From NCBI GenBank assembly GCA_004134985.1, contig REGQ01000014.1, positions 62,001 through 126,000 of the forward strand: a stretch of 64,000 nucleotides of DNA. The letters run 5' to 3'. The notes under the pieces are model-generated. The model made no database searches. It had not been told where the DNA came from and was given only the letters and a program-made list of their open reading frames with translations. The position numbers and the translations under genes are program-made. Shown here in pieces: positions 54,894 through 62,634 of this stretch (position 1 is its first letter; every line of letters starts with the position of its first letter). The DNA is from Paenibacillaceae bacterium. GTDB taxonomy: Bacteria > Bacillota > Bacilli > Paenibacillales > Paenibacillaceae.

Positions 54894-55736
54894 GTGGCTT
54901 TGCAGAAAAATACGCTAAAAATACTGCGGCTCGTATTTCTGGGCAGCTTGATGATCTTGACGCTGTTCCCGATTGTATATACGGTGCTGTCTTCATTCAA
55001 GTCCAATCTGGAGGTAATGGCCTCCGCAAGTCTGATTCCGAAAAGCTTCAGCTTGCAAAACTATGTGGACGCCTGGCAAATTGGAAGATTCGATTTGTAC
55101 ACATGGAACAGCATCTATATGACCTTCTTTATTGTGATCGGGACGATTGTAACGGCAACAATGGGCGGCTATGTTTTTTCAAGAGGCAGATTCCGGGGCA
55201 AAAATGTGATCTTTGTCGTGCTCGTCTCTTCCATGTTTATTTCCGCCGGGACGTTGTATTTGTATCCACAGCTTATTGTGGCGAAGTTGTTCGGGCTTAA
55301 CACCTCATTATGGGGTGTCATCATTATTAATATATTAGGGTTTAATATTACCCAGCTCTACATTTCCAGAAGATATGTCGATTCGATCTCACCGGAGATT
55401 GACGAGGCGGCCAAGATGGACGGCTGTAATTTCTTTCGCATTTACTGGAATATTATCTTTCACTTGATCAAACCGTTGATTGCGACCATCGGGCTGCTTT
55501 CATTCATGCATTCCTGGAATGACTATTTGCTGCCTATGGTGTTCACTATCGGCAGTCCGGACAGCGTCCCGCTGGTAGTAGGGGTTGTTTCGCTTAAGAG
55601 CCAGGGGGAATCGGTCAGCGCATGGAATCTTATGCTTGCCGGTACGACATTATCCATCATCCCGATGTTGATCGTGTATCTATTCTTAAACCGCTTCTTC
55701 ATTTCAGGTCTGACTAGCGGGGCAATTAAAGGATAA
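54894..55736 (+). CDS. Sugar ABC transporter permease (MalG/UgpE type), locus D
   Basis: About 280 residues with six helices and the coupling loop EAAKMDGCNFFRIYWNIIFH, ending GLTSGAIKG. No ATG fits the start. GTG 54894 has GGAGGTGAG 11 bases upstream and gives VALQKNTLKILRLVFLGS. GTG 54879 lies within that ribosome site and is less likely. It partners the permease at 53796. The aldolase gene begins 32 bases after the stop, so it belongs to the same message. Confidence 0.9.
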   Translation: MALQKNTLKILRLVFLGSLMILTLFPIVYTVLSSFKSNLEVMASASLIPKSFSLQNYVDAWQIGRFDLYTWNSIYMTFFIVIGTIVTATMGGYVFSRGRFRGKNVIFVVLVSSMFISAGTLYLYPQLIVAKLFGLNTSLWGVIIINILGFNITQLYISRRYVDSISPEIDEAAKMDGCNFFRIYWNIIFHLIKPLIATIGLLSFMHSWNDYLLPMVFTIGSPDSVPLVVGVVSLKSQGESVSAWNLMLAGTTLSIIPMLIVYLFLNRFFISGLTSGAIKG

Positions 55737-55768
55737 CAGCAATTTAAAAAACAGGAGGCTTTACTTTT

Positions 55769-56695
55769 ATGACTACACAGGAAACGAAAGCAACGTATCC
55801 GGCCAAAATTACGGGGATTGTTCCGGCATTAGTGACACCTTTCGATGACAAGGGGGATCTGATTCTGGCTTCCGCCGAGAAGCTGATTGCCAAATATGTG
55901 AAAGAAAGAGCGGACGGCCTCTATATGTTAGGCTATACAGGCGAAGGCTGGTGCATGTCGATGGAGGAGCGGAAGGCATGGACCGAGGCGGTATTGAAGG
56001 CGAACGCCGGTCAGATCCCGGTGATCGTGCATGTCGGCTACGGCTCGCTTGACGAGGCACTGGAGTTGACGAAACACGCTGTCCGTCACGGGGCGTATGC
56101 CACATCGTCGGTTCCGCTGTCCAACTCGGCTACGATGCAGGACAATACGGTCTACTTCCGGGCGATTGCGGAGGCATCCGAGGTGCCGTTCTACATTTAC
56201 TGGAATCAGGAAATTGTAGACAGCGACACAGGCAGAAGGCCGCTCGCGAGCAAGCTTGCAGATGAGTTGTTGGCCTGCCGAAATATTGGTGGCATTAAAT
56301 ATACGGACAGCAACTTCTACTACCTGGAGCGGATTCGCAAATACAAGCCGGAGCTGAACTTGCTGACTGGCGTCGATTCGATGGTCAATGCAGGCGCGCT
56401 GCTCGGCGCAGACGGTGCGATCGGACTGCTGCAGAGCGTCACCTGCGGGCATATGCGCACGATGTGGGATGCTTATCAGGCGGGAGATCTGGAGCGTGCG
56501 CATCAATTGCAAATTCGCGCCAACAATCTCTACGAAATGCTGGACCGCCCGGAAATCGGTGTTATTGCCGGAGCGAAGGCGATTCTCGCCCACGAGGGGA
56601 TCGAAGGGCTGCCTAAGCAGCCTAGCGGACTGCTCAGCAATCCAGCGCTGGTCAAAGAGCTCCTGGATGTCTATCAGGCGAATATCGTCAATTAG
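55769..56695 (+). CDS. DapA/NanA-family aldolase (DHDPS superfamily)
   Basis: A 308-residue (beta/alpha)8 class I aldolase. It opens GIVPALVTPFDDKGD, has the superfamily GxTGE motif in the variant GYTGEG, the catalytic Tyr in FYIYWN (Y142 or Y144) and the Schiff-base lysine K177 in GGIKYTDSN. The YxLxRI stretch after the lysine resembles N-acetylneuraminate lyases and related keto-sugar-acid aldolases more than lysine-pathway DapA. AAACAGGAGG precedes the ATG. As last gene of a transport operon it probably cleaves an imported or derived keto acid to pyruvate and an aldehyde. No other sialic-acid gene is present, so NanA function is unproven. Confidence 0.85.
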   Translation: MTTQETKATYPAKITGIVPALVTPFDDKGDLILASAEKLIAKYVKERADGLYMLGYTGEGWCMSMEERKAWTEAVLKANAGQIPVIVHVGYGSLDEALELTKHAVRHGAYATSSVPLSNSATMQDNTVYFRAIAEASEVPFYIYWNQEIVDSDTGRRPLASKLADELLACRNIGGIKYTDSNFYYLERIRKYKPELNLLTGVDSMVNAGALLGADGAIGLLQSVTCGHMRTMWDAYQAGDLERAHQLQIRANNLYEMLDRPEIGVIAGAKAILAHEGIEGLPKQPSGLLSNPALVKELLDVYQANIVN

Positions 56696-56737
56696 TAATA
56701 ACTATATAAGGGGCACAAGTATATTTAAGGTCATAAA

Positions 56738-57169
56738 CTATAAAGGCTTTCGATCAACGCTGTGCCCCTTCAGCAGTTTCTCCGTTTGCCAGGAGGCAAG
56801 GGAGAAACAAACTGCCGAGACGCCATAGGCGAAATAGAACAGCGATGCTTCATTAGAGAAGGGCATCATCAGCAAACCCGGTCCGAAAGGTCCGGTGGCG
56901 GCGATCGCCAGCAGACTGGGGACAAGCAGCAGCAGTGTCTGTATAAGCAGGGAGGTGTGACGGCGAAATACCCGCAAAAACATAAGCAGCGTGCTATAGA
57001 CCGGAACAAGGAATACTACGAATGCCATGCCGATCGAAAAGGTAATGAAGACGATATCCGTAGGCGTTTGCCGATAGAATAGCAATAACCCCATCCAGTA
57101 GCTCGCAAGCGCGATACAATAGCTGAATGCAAACAGCAGAGCATAGATAACCAAACGTTTCAGCACCAT
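56738..57169 (-). CDS. Small four-helix membrane protein of unknown function
   Basis: A 143-residue hydrophobic protein with four likely membrane helices (starting near residues 8, 39, 75 and 112) and a basic tail. AAGGAGGGG lies eight to ten bases before the ATG at 57169, which supports real translation. I recognise no family. It is convergent with the aldolase gene. AAGGGGCACA (56708-56717) and TGTGCCCCTT (56761-56770), a perfect 10-base inverted repeat with a 43-base spacer, straddle its 3' end and may serve as a shared terminator region. Confidence 0.65.
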   Translation of the reverse strand: MVLKRLVIYALLFAFSYCIALASYWMGLLLFYRQTPTDIVFITFSIGMAFVVFLVPVYSTLLMFLRVFRRHTSLLIQTLLLLVPSLLAIAATGPFGPGLLMMPFSNEASLFYFAYGVSAVCFSLASWQTEKLLKGHSVDRKPL

Positions 57170-57259
57170 TAACGTAACCCCTCCTTTTAAATACAGTTTG
57201 CTGCTGTGTGACCCCCAGTGTCATTGCTTATCAAGGCCCAGGCGGGTGCAATGTCTGCA

Positions 57260-57400
57260 GAATTTCGGTATAGCTTGCCTAAGCGTGTGCATTGTTTGTT
57301 GATCGGGCGAATGGGTTGCTGAAGCAGGTGTGATGCCCGTTGATCGGGCGAATGGGTTGCCCAAATGGGTGTAATGCCCGTCGATCGGCCGAATCGCTTG
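57260..57400. repeat. 41-bp tandem repeat, about three units
   Basis: GATCGG recurs at 57301, 57342 and 57383, 41 bases apart, each in TTGATCGGGCGAATGGGTTG or a close variant. A more diverged unit precedes them. Short frames across the array are low-complexity and lack ribosome sites. Confidence 0.8.
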
Positions 57401-57415
57401 GCCAAGCGGCCACAC

Positions 57416-57585
57416 AATCCGTTATTTTGCGAAAAAACGGGCTTTTTCGATTTTGGCGGACATACGTTCCGTTAATTGTTCCAAATTGGCCTGTTTTGAT
57501 GGAATTATGAGCAAATAACGGATTCTCTGTCCGCTCAAACGTTGAATACCCCTCATTTTGGCAAAATAGCGGAACGTCTGTCCTT
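57416..57585. repeat. Dispersed inverted-repeat element, CGCTATTTTG family, copy 2
   Basis: Motifs occur in the order two then two inverted: ATCCGTTATTTTGCG near 57417, GGACATACGTTCCGTTAATTG near 57459, GCAAATAACGGATTCTCTG near 57511 and CAAAATAGCGGAACGTCTG near 57562. The arrangement and spacer lengths match copy 1 at 12248-12428. Confidence 0.75.
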
Positions 57586-57592
57586 GAACATC

Positions 57593-57755
57593 TGCGTTCC
57601 CCCCTCGCAGCCGAAGTTTCACCACTGACACCTCCAACGTCCCCACAGCTGATACTTCACAACTAAACGTCTAATCCAAACGTCCCCACAGCTGATACTT
57701 CACAACTAAACGTCTACTCCAAACGTTCCCGCAGCCGATTCTTCACAACTATATA
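57593..57755. repeat. 43-bp tandem repeat, three clear units and one diverged
   Basis: AACGTCCCCACAGCTGATAC occurs at 57636 and 57679. AACGTTCCCGCAGCCGATTC occurs at 57722, and a diverged unit occurs at about 57593. The spacing is 43 bases, and TTCACAACTA closes each of the later units. Confidence 0.85.
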
Positions 57756-58062
57756 CTCAAAACATGCTGCATCGTTCGCTACTTTTCAGTCGTATGTTGC
57801 TAGCGTCCTGCAGCGATGCGATTCTCTGCGTCTACCCCACCAATGCTTCATCCAAACGACGGAGGAAGTCCGTGTGTACGTGTTTTTTTATTATTGTAGC
57901 TGTTTACTTTATCCTAGCTCTCTTTCGACGTTGCGATAAGTTCTATCTTTTGTAGAACCCTGCGGAGCGCCTGCATTAATGATGGGTTATTTGTGTTGAT
58001 GTGAAACAATGCAGGTTCACCTAACGTTATAAAAGTAAATAAATGGAGAAGGCGGGAAAGTG

Positions 58063-58674
58063 ATGCGGAAACGATTGGTTGCATGTTGTATGCTAATTTT
58101 CTGCTTGGTATTGGGTGTACAGATTGCTGAAGCTTGCACCCCGGCCGAATGGTCATTTGATACGCTTTCGGAAGAGGCGGCAGCGGTTGTTTACGGGAAA
58201 GTATTATCGGCGGGGAAAGAAAACAGGGAGGCGATTGTTGAGGTTATTCATTATGTAGGAGGTCGGGAGGCGCCGGGAACGATTCATTTGCCAGCTACGG
58301 TTTCAAGCCGTCGCTCCGAAGAGGACATGTGTCCCGACTTCTCGACAACGTTCGTTGAGGGAAATGCATGCCTTATTTTTCTCAGGGAGGATGATGCAGC
58401 TCCCGAATTATTGTATCGTGACCGGATGACGGTGTTGGAAACGACTGACGGGGTTGCACTTGCAGATATGCGCGGCAAGCAAGTGGAAGTGAGCGCACTG
58501 CTGCAGCAGTTTGCAGCAAACCATCATCTGACCGTCAGTGAACCTGCCTCGAATGCTGATGACTGGGGGAAGAAAGGAAAAGGAAAGCTTGCCGTGTCGA
58601 CAGCGATCATCATTGCAGTCGCAGCGGGAACTGCTTTAGGAGTGAGGTATATTTTGAAACGGAAAGTTATCTAG
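58063..58674 (+). CDS. Secreted, membrane-anchored protein of unknown function
   Basis: A 203-residue protein from ATG 58063 (an in-frame GTG directly precedes it; GGAGAAGG upstream). The N-terminus is a signal peptide with likely cleavage after AEA, giving a mature start CTPAEW. Cysteines also occur in DMCPDF and GNACLIF. A C-terminal hydrophobic helix (STAIIIAVAAGTALGVRYIL) followed by KRKVI suggests anchoring with the body outside. The pattern AVVYGKVLSAG, then VEVIHYVGG and GTIHLPA, recalls OB-fold/NTR-like secreted proteins, but this is too weak for a family call. It is a single gene upstream of fnr. Confidence 0.72.
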   Translation: MRKRLVACCMLIFCLVLGVQIAEACTPAEWSFDTLSEEAAAVVYGKVLSAGKENREAIVEVIHYVGGREAPGTIHLPATVSSRRSEEDMCPDFSTTFVEGNACLIFLREDDAAPELLYRDRMTVLETTDGVALADMRGKQVEVSALLQQFAANHHLTVSEPASNADDWGKKGKGKLAVSTAIIIAVAAGTALGVRYILKRKVI

Positions 58675-58762
58675 CTGGAGTGGACGCTCTGACCCATATG
58701 CTTCATAACTTAGCAAACTCCACGTGCCAACTGAACTTACCCAGGGTTGATATAGGGGAATG

Positions 58763-58778
58763 TGTGATTTTGCTCACA
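58763..58778. promoter_or_regulatory. Fnr box upstream of fnr
   Basis: TGTGATTTTGCTCACA matches TGTGA-N6-TCACA perfectly and lies 110 bases before the fnr start, predicting autoregulation as in Bacillus. TATGAT (about 58848) is a possible -10, which would place the box farther upstream than the usual -41.5. Confidence 0.75.
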
Positions 58779-58887
58779 AACAAATCAGGGAATCTCCCCC
58801 TGGCTTTTCAGGTAATCCCCCGATGACCAAAGCGAGCCTTTCAAGCTATGATGGTTATATAAGAAATAACCAGAGGGGGGACCGAGT

Positions 58888-59655
58888 ATGAGCATCGTTT
58901 ACAGGCAGGATCAACAGCAGGCTGTACATTTTGACCCCGTCAAGGTTTTGACAGCAGCGTCCAACACCCAGGCATTCACAACACAGCAGCTGCAGAAGCT
59001 AACAGCTTCGATGACGTGGAGAAAGCTTGAGGCTGGCGCTTTTCTGTTTTGGGAAGGGGATGTTGCTGAGACGGTTTACTGGATACGGTCAGGGACAATG
59101 AAGCTGCGCAAATCCAATGAGGACGGAAAAGAACTGCTGTTGTCTATCGTACAAAGCGGGGACTTGATCGCTGAGCTGGATACGCATGTCATCACGAGTC
59201 ATCGATACAGCGCCGAGGCGCTGGAGTCTGTTGAAGTAGGGATGATGAGCAAGACCGAACTGGAAATGATGCTCGTACAGGATGGCGAATTCGCTCTCCG
59301 GTTTGTCAAGTGGAGCGGGATGATGCGCCGACGGACGGAATCGAAACTCCGCGACATGCTGCTAAGCGGCAAGCAGGGAGCGCTTGCCTCGACATTGATC
59401 CGTCTTGCCAACAGCTTTGGGATCGCCACTAGCGAAGGCATCGAGCTGCATATTAAGCTGACCAATACCGAGCTTGCCGAATTGTCCGGTACAACACGCG
59501 AAAATGTGAATCGTATGTTAAGCACGATGAAAGACGCCGGTATTATCGACAATTACGGCGGCGGCATGCTTCGCATTCATCATATGGACGCGCTGCGCAA
59601 AATGGTCGGCTGCCGCAGTTGTCTCGCTTGCTCTGACGACATTTGCCGGGTGTGA
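58888..59655 (+). CDS. fnr: Bacillus-type Fnr, oxygen-sensing Crp/Fnr-family regulator
   Basis: A 255-residue regulator with an N-terminal cyclic-nucleotide-type beta-roll (about residues 30-145), a long dimer helix and a helix-turn-helix (LTNTELAELSGTTRENVNRML). The C-terminus carries C242, C245, C248 and C253; the last three reproduce the C-x2-C-x4-C spacing of the [4Fe-4S] ligands at the C-terminus of Bacillus Fnr, unlike the N-terminal cysteines of E. coli FNR. Fnr activates anaerobic genes when the cluster is intact. The neighbours adhE and pflB and the boxes upstream of fnr and adhE fit this role. GAGGGGGGACC precedes the ATG. Confidence 0.9.
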   Translation: MSIVYRQDQQQAVHFDPVKVLTAASNTQAFTTQQLQKLTASMTWRKLEAGAFLFWEGDVAETVYWIRSGTMKLRKSNEDGKELLLSIVQSGDLIAELDTHVITSHRYSAEALESVEVGMMSKTELEMMLVQDGEFALRFVKWSGMMRRRTESKLRDMLLSGKQGALASTLIRLANSFGIATSEGIELHIKLTNTELAELSGTTRENVNRMLSTMKDAGIIDNYGGGMLRIHHMDALRKMVGCRSCLACSDDICRV

Positions 59656-59684
59656 TGGGGGTTGCCCGTCACACGGTCCTGCTG

Positions 59685-59700
59685 GCCGCCCTTGGGCGGC
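59685..59700 (+). terminator. Possible terminator hairpin of fnr
   Basis: GCCGCC pairs with GGCGGC around CTTG, 30 bases after the fnr stop. No T-run follows, so efficiency is doubtful. Confidence 0.4.
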
Positions 59701-59795
59701 AGGCGTTTGCAACTCGAGCTGGATAAGCGGCAGGTCAGCGTTTTTTCGGCGGCTTGCTGCAATAAAGTCACGGGTGATTATGACGCAACTTAATT

Positions 59796-59811
59796 TGTGA
59801 ATTATTTCACA
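59796..59811. promoter_or_regulatory. Fnr box upstream of adhE
   Basis: TGTGAATTATTTCACA matches TGTGA-N6-TCACA perfectly and is extended symmetrically (TT before, AA after). GATAAT at 59841-59846 could be the -10, putting the box near -49, slightly upstream of the classical -41.5. No good -35 is present, as expected for an activator-dependent promoter. Confidence 0.8.
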
Positions 59812-59925
59812 AATTAGCCACAGCCTTGAACAATCCTCGTGATAATAGTCACTGTAGCAGCATGCGTCCAGGCATACACTAAAAATATAAAGCGGGTGTC
59901 GAATTACCCGGGAGGAGATGAAGAA

Positions 59926-62502
59926 ATGTCAGCTAAACAAATGATTGACGATCTTCTGAAGCGTGCCAAACAGGCGAAGGAAGCTTTTATGGAGCTTGAT
60001 CAGCAGCAAATTGACCACATTGTGCAGGCGATGGCGCTTTCCGGACTCGACAAGCATATGCAGCTTGCGAAGCTGGCGGTGGAAGAAACCGGCCGCGGAG
60101 TGTACGAGGATAAAATCACAAAAAACATTTTCGCAACAGAGTACATTTACCATAGCATTAAATACGATAAAACGGTTGGTGTCATTGAGGAAAACGCGCA
60201 TGAGAACTATACGCTGATCGCCGAGCCGGTCGGCATTATCGCCGGGGTGACCCCGGTAACGAATCCAACCTCAACGACGATGTTCAAGGCGCTTATTGCC
60301 ATCAAGACACGGAATCCGATCATCTTTGCTTTTCACCCGTCTGCACAGAACAGCTCGGCCATGGCGGCACAGACACTGCTGGATGCAGCGGTCGCGGCAG
60401 GCGCGCCGGAGCATTGCATCAGTTGGGTAGAGCAGCCGTCAGTTGAAGCGACACAGTTGTTGATGAATCACCCAGACGTTGCGCTTGTACTTGCGACAGG
60501 AGGTTCGGCAATGGTTAAAGCAGCTTACAGCACCGGGAAACCGGCACTTGGAGTAGGTCCCGGCAATGTGCCGTGTCTGATCGACAAGACAGCGGATTTG
60601 AAGCAGGCCGTCACCGACCTGATCTTGTCCAAGACGTTCGATAACGGGATGATCTGTGCTTCCGAGCAGGCGGTCATTATTGAAGAAGCAGTCTATGAGC
60701 AGACGAAAAAAATGATGCAGGTGCTCGGATGCTACTTCCTCAATAAAGAGGAAACGGAGGCGGTATCGAAGCTTGTCATCAACTCTGAAAAATGTGCAGT
60801 CAATGCGGTTATTGTCGGACAGTCGGCAGTGCAAATTGCACAGATGGCGGAGATCAGCGTGCCGGAGGATACGAAAATTCTCGTCGCTGAGCTGAGCGGT
60901 GTCGGTGAAGCCTACCCGTTGTCAGCGGAAAAGCTGAGCCCTGTGCTCGCGTGCTATAAGGTGAAAACGGCGGAGCTGGGTATTGAACGTGCCGCTGAAA
61001 TCGTCGCTTATGGCGGTATGGGGCATTCATCGGTCATCCATTCGAATGATCAGCGGGTGATTCAACTGTTCGCGAACCGGCTGCAAACCGGGCGGATTAT
61101 CGTCAACTCGCCTTCGACTCATGGAGCAATCGGGGACATTTATAATACGAATCTCCCATCGCTGACGCTTGGCTGCGGCTCATACGGCAGCAACTCGACA
61201 ACATCGAACGTCACGGCGGTTAACCTGCTCAATATTAAACGGGTAGCCGAGCGTACGGTCAATATGCAGTGGTTCAAGATTCCGCCGAAAATTTATTTTG
61301 AAAAGGGAGCTACACAGTATTTGGCCAAAATGGCGGATATCTCGCGCGTCCTGATTGTCACCGACGAAATGATGGTGAAGCTCGGTTATGTCGATAAGGT
61401 CAACTACTACTTGCGCAAGCGCCAGCTGCCGGTTCAGGTGGAAGTCTTCTCGGATGTCGAGCCCGATCCGTCGGTCGATACCGTAACACGCGGCACGGCT
61501 GTCATGCAGCGGTTCATGCCGGATTGCATTATTGCGTTGGGCGGCGGCTCGCCGATGGATGCGGCAAAAGCAATGTGGCTGTTCTACGAATATCCGGAAA
61601 CAAGCTTCGACGGACTGAAGCAGAAGTTCATGGATATCCGCAAACGGATCTATAAATATCCGCGTCTCGGCCAAAAAGCGAAATTCGTCGCGATCCCGAC
61701 AACTTCGGGAACCGGTTCGGAAGTAACTTCGTTCGCGGTCATTACTGACAAAAATCAGGGCAACACCAAGTACCCGCTCGCTGATTACGAGCTGACGCCT
61801 GATGTGGCGATCATTGATCCGGAATATGTCTACACGCTGCCGAAAACCGTCGTGGCCGACACCGGGATGGACGTTCTGACGCATGCGATTGAAGCTTACG
61901 TATCGGTCATGGCCAATGATTACACGGATGGTTTGGCGATAAAAGCGATCCAGCTCGTCTTCGAAAATATCGAAAAATCGTTCCGTGACGGCGACCCGGT
62001 TGCCCGTGAGAAGATGCATAACGCTTCGACGATTGCGGGGATGGCATTTGCCAATGCGTTCCTCGGCATCAACCATAGTCTGGCGCATAAATTCGGTGCC
62101 GAGTTCCATACGGCGCATGGCCGTACCAATGCGATTCTGATGCCGCATGTGATTCGCTACAATGCGCAGAAGCCGACCAAGTTCACTTCGTTTCCGAAAT
62201 ATGACCACTTCAAGGCGGATGAGCGCTATGCGGAAATTGCCCGCATGCTGGGGCTGCCGGCCAAGTCGGTGGCGGAAGGTGTCAACAGCCTGATCAATGC
62301 GGTCAGAGGACTGAACAGAGCGCTTGGCATTCCGGAGAGCTTCGAGCTGGCAGGCGTGAACGCTGTAGAATTCGAGGCCAAAGCCGACTACTTGGCAGAT
62401 CGCGCCTTCGAGGATCAATGTACAACTGCGAATCCGCGGATGCCGCTGGTTACTGAACTTGCGGTCGTGTACCGGAAAGCTTTTTACGGCAAATTTGAGT
62501 AG
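59926..62502 (+). CDS. adhE: Bifunctional acetaldehyde-CoA/alcohol dehydrogenase
   Basis: An 858-residue fusion from ATG 59926 (GGAGGAGATGAAGAA upstream). The N-terminal half is a CoA-acylating aldehyde dehydrogenase with catalytic C244 in NGMICASEQ, matching C246 of E. coli AdhE. The linker around residue 440 leads to an iron-dependent alcohol dehydrogenase (from PPKIYFEKG). That half has the NAD-binding GGGSPMDAAK and the metal-site histidines in GMDVLTHAIEA and GINHSLAHKFG and HTAHGRTN. It reduces acetyl-CoA to ethanol during fermentation and usually forms spirosomes. The Fnr box upstream predicts anaerobic induction. The pflB gene follows in the same direction. Confidence 0.97.
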   Translation: MSAKQMIDDLLKRAKQAKEAFMELDQQQIDHIVQAMALSGLDKHMQLAKLAVEETGRGVYEDKITKNIFATEYIYHSIKYDKTVGVIEENAHENYTLIAEPVGIIAGVTPVTNPTSTTMFKALIAIKTRNPIIFAFHPSAQNSSAMAAQTLLDAAVAAGAPEHCISWVEQPSVEATQLLMNHPDVALVLATGGSAMVKAAYSTGKPALGVGPGNVPCLIDKTADLKQAVTDLILSKTFDNGMICASEQAVIIEEAVYEQTKKMMQVLGCYFLNKEETEAVSKLVINSEKCAVNAVIVGQSAVQIAQMAEISVPEDTKILVAELSGVGEAYPLSAEKLSPVLACYKVKTAELGIERAAEIVAYGGMGHSSVIHSNDQRVIQLFANRLQTGRIIVNSPSTHGAIGDIYNTNLPSLTLGCGSYGSNSTTSNVTAVNLLNIKRVAERTVNMQWFKIPPKIYFEKGATQYLAKMADISRVLIVTDEMMVKLGYVDKVNYYLRKRQLPVQVEVFSDVEPDPSVDTVTRGTAVMQRFMPDCIIALGGGSPMDAAKAMWLFYEYPETSFDGLKQKFMDIRKRIYKYPRLGQKAKFVAIPTTSGTGSEVTSFAVITDKNQGNTKYPLADYELTPDVAIIDPEYVYTLPKTVVADTGMDVLTHAIEAYVSVMANDYTDGLAIKAIQLVFENIEKSFRDGDPVAREKMHNASTIAGMAFANAFLGINHSLAHKFGAEFHTAHGRTNAILMPHVIRYNAQKPTKFTSFPKYDHFKADERYAEIARMLGLPAKSVAEGVNSLINAVRGLNRALGIPESFELAGVNAVEFEAKADYLADRAFEDQCTTANPRMPLVTELAVVYRKAFYGKFE

Positions 62503-62634
62503 ACGAGGCAACAGGAAAGTCGAAAATAGACGGCAGTACAGTTAGATCAGGCTTATATTTCATCGTGAGACGGCAAGCTCCGTCGCTGCTTGGAAAGGGC
62601 GGCGGAGCGGCCGAACGAATGGGAGGTTAGGTCC

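Larger units (their letters stand above)
57170..58062. other. 0.9-kb intergenic repeat region
   Basis: No gene is supported. The stretch contains three repeat arrays in sequence: a 41-bp array (57260-57400), a dispersed palindromic element (57416-57585) and a 43-bp array (57593-57755). About 300 A+T-rich bases follow before the next gene. Confidence 0.6.

Noticed and set aside
56708-56770. Perfect 10-base inverted repeat AAGGGGCACA/TGTGCCCCTT with a 43-base spacer
   Set aside because: The long spacer and lack of a T-run make it a poor terminator. It is mentioned with the adjacent gene but not called separately.
61180-62511. 443-codon open frame antisense to adhE
   Set aside because: It overlies the conserved alcohol dehydrogenase half of adhE. 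The product has no motif and no ribosome site.
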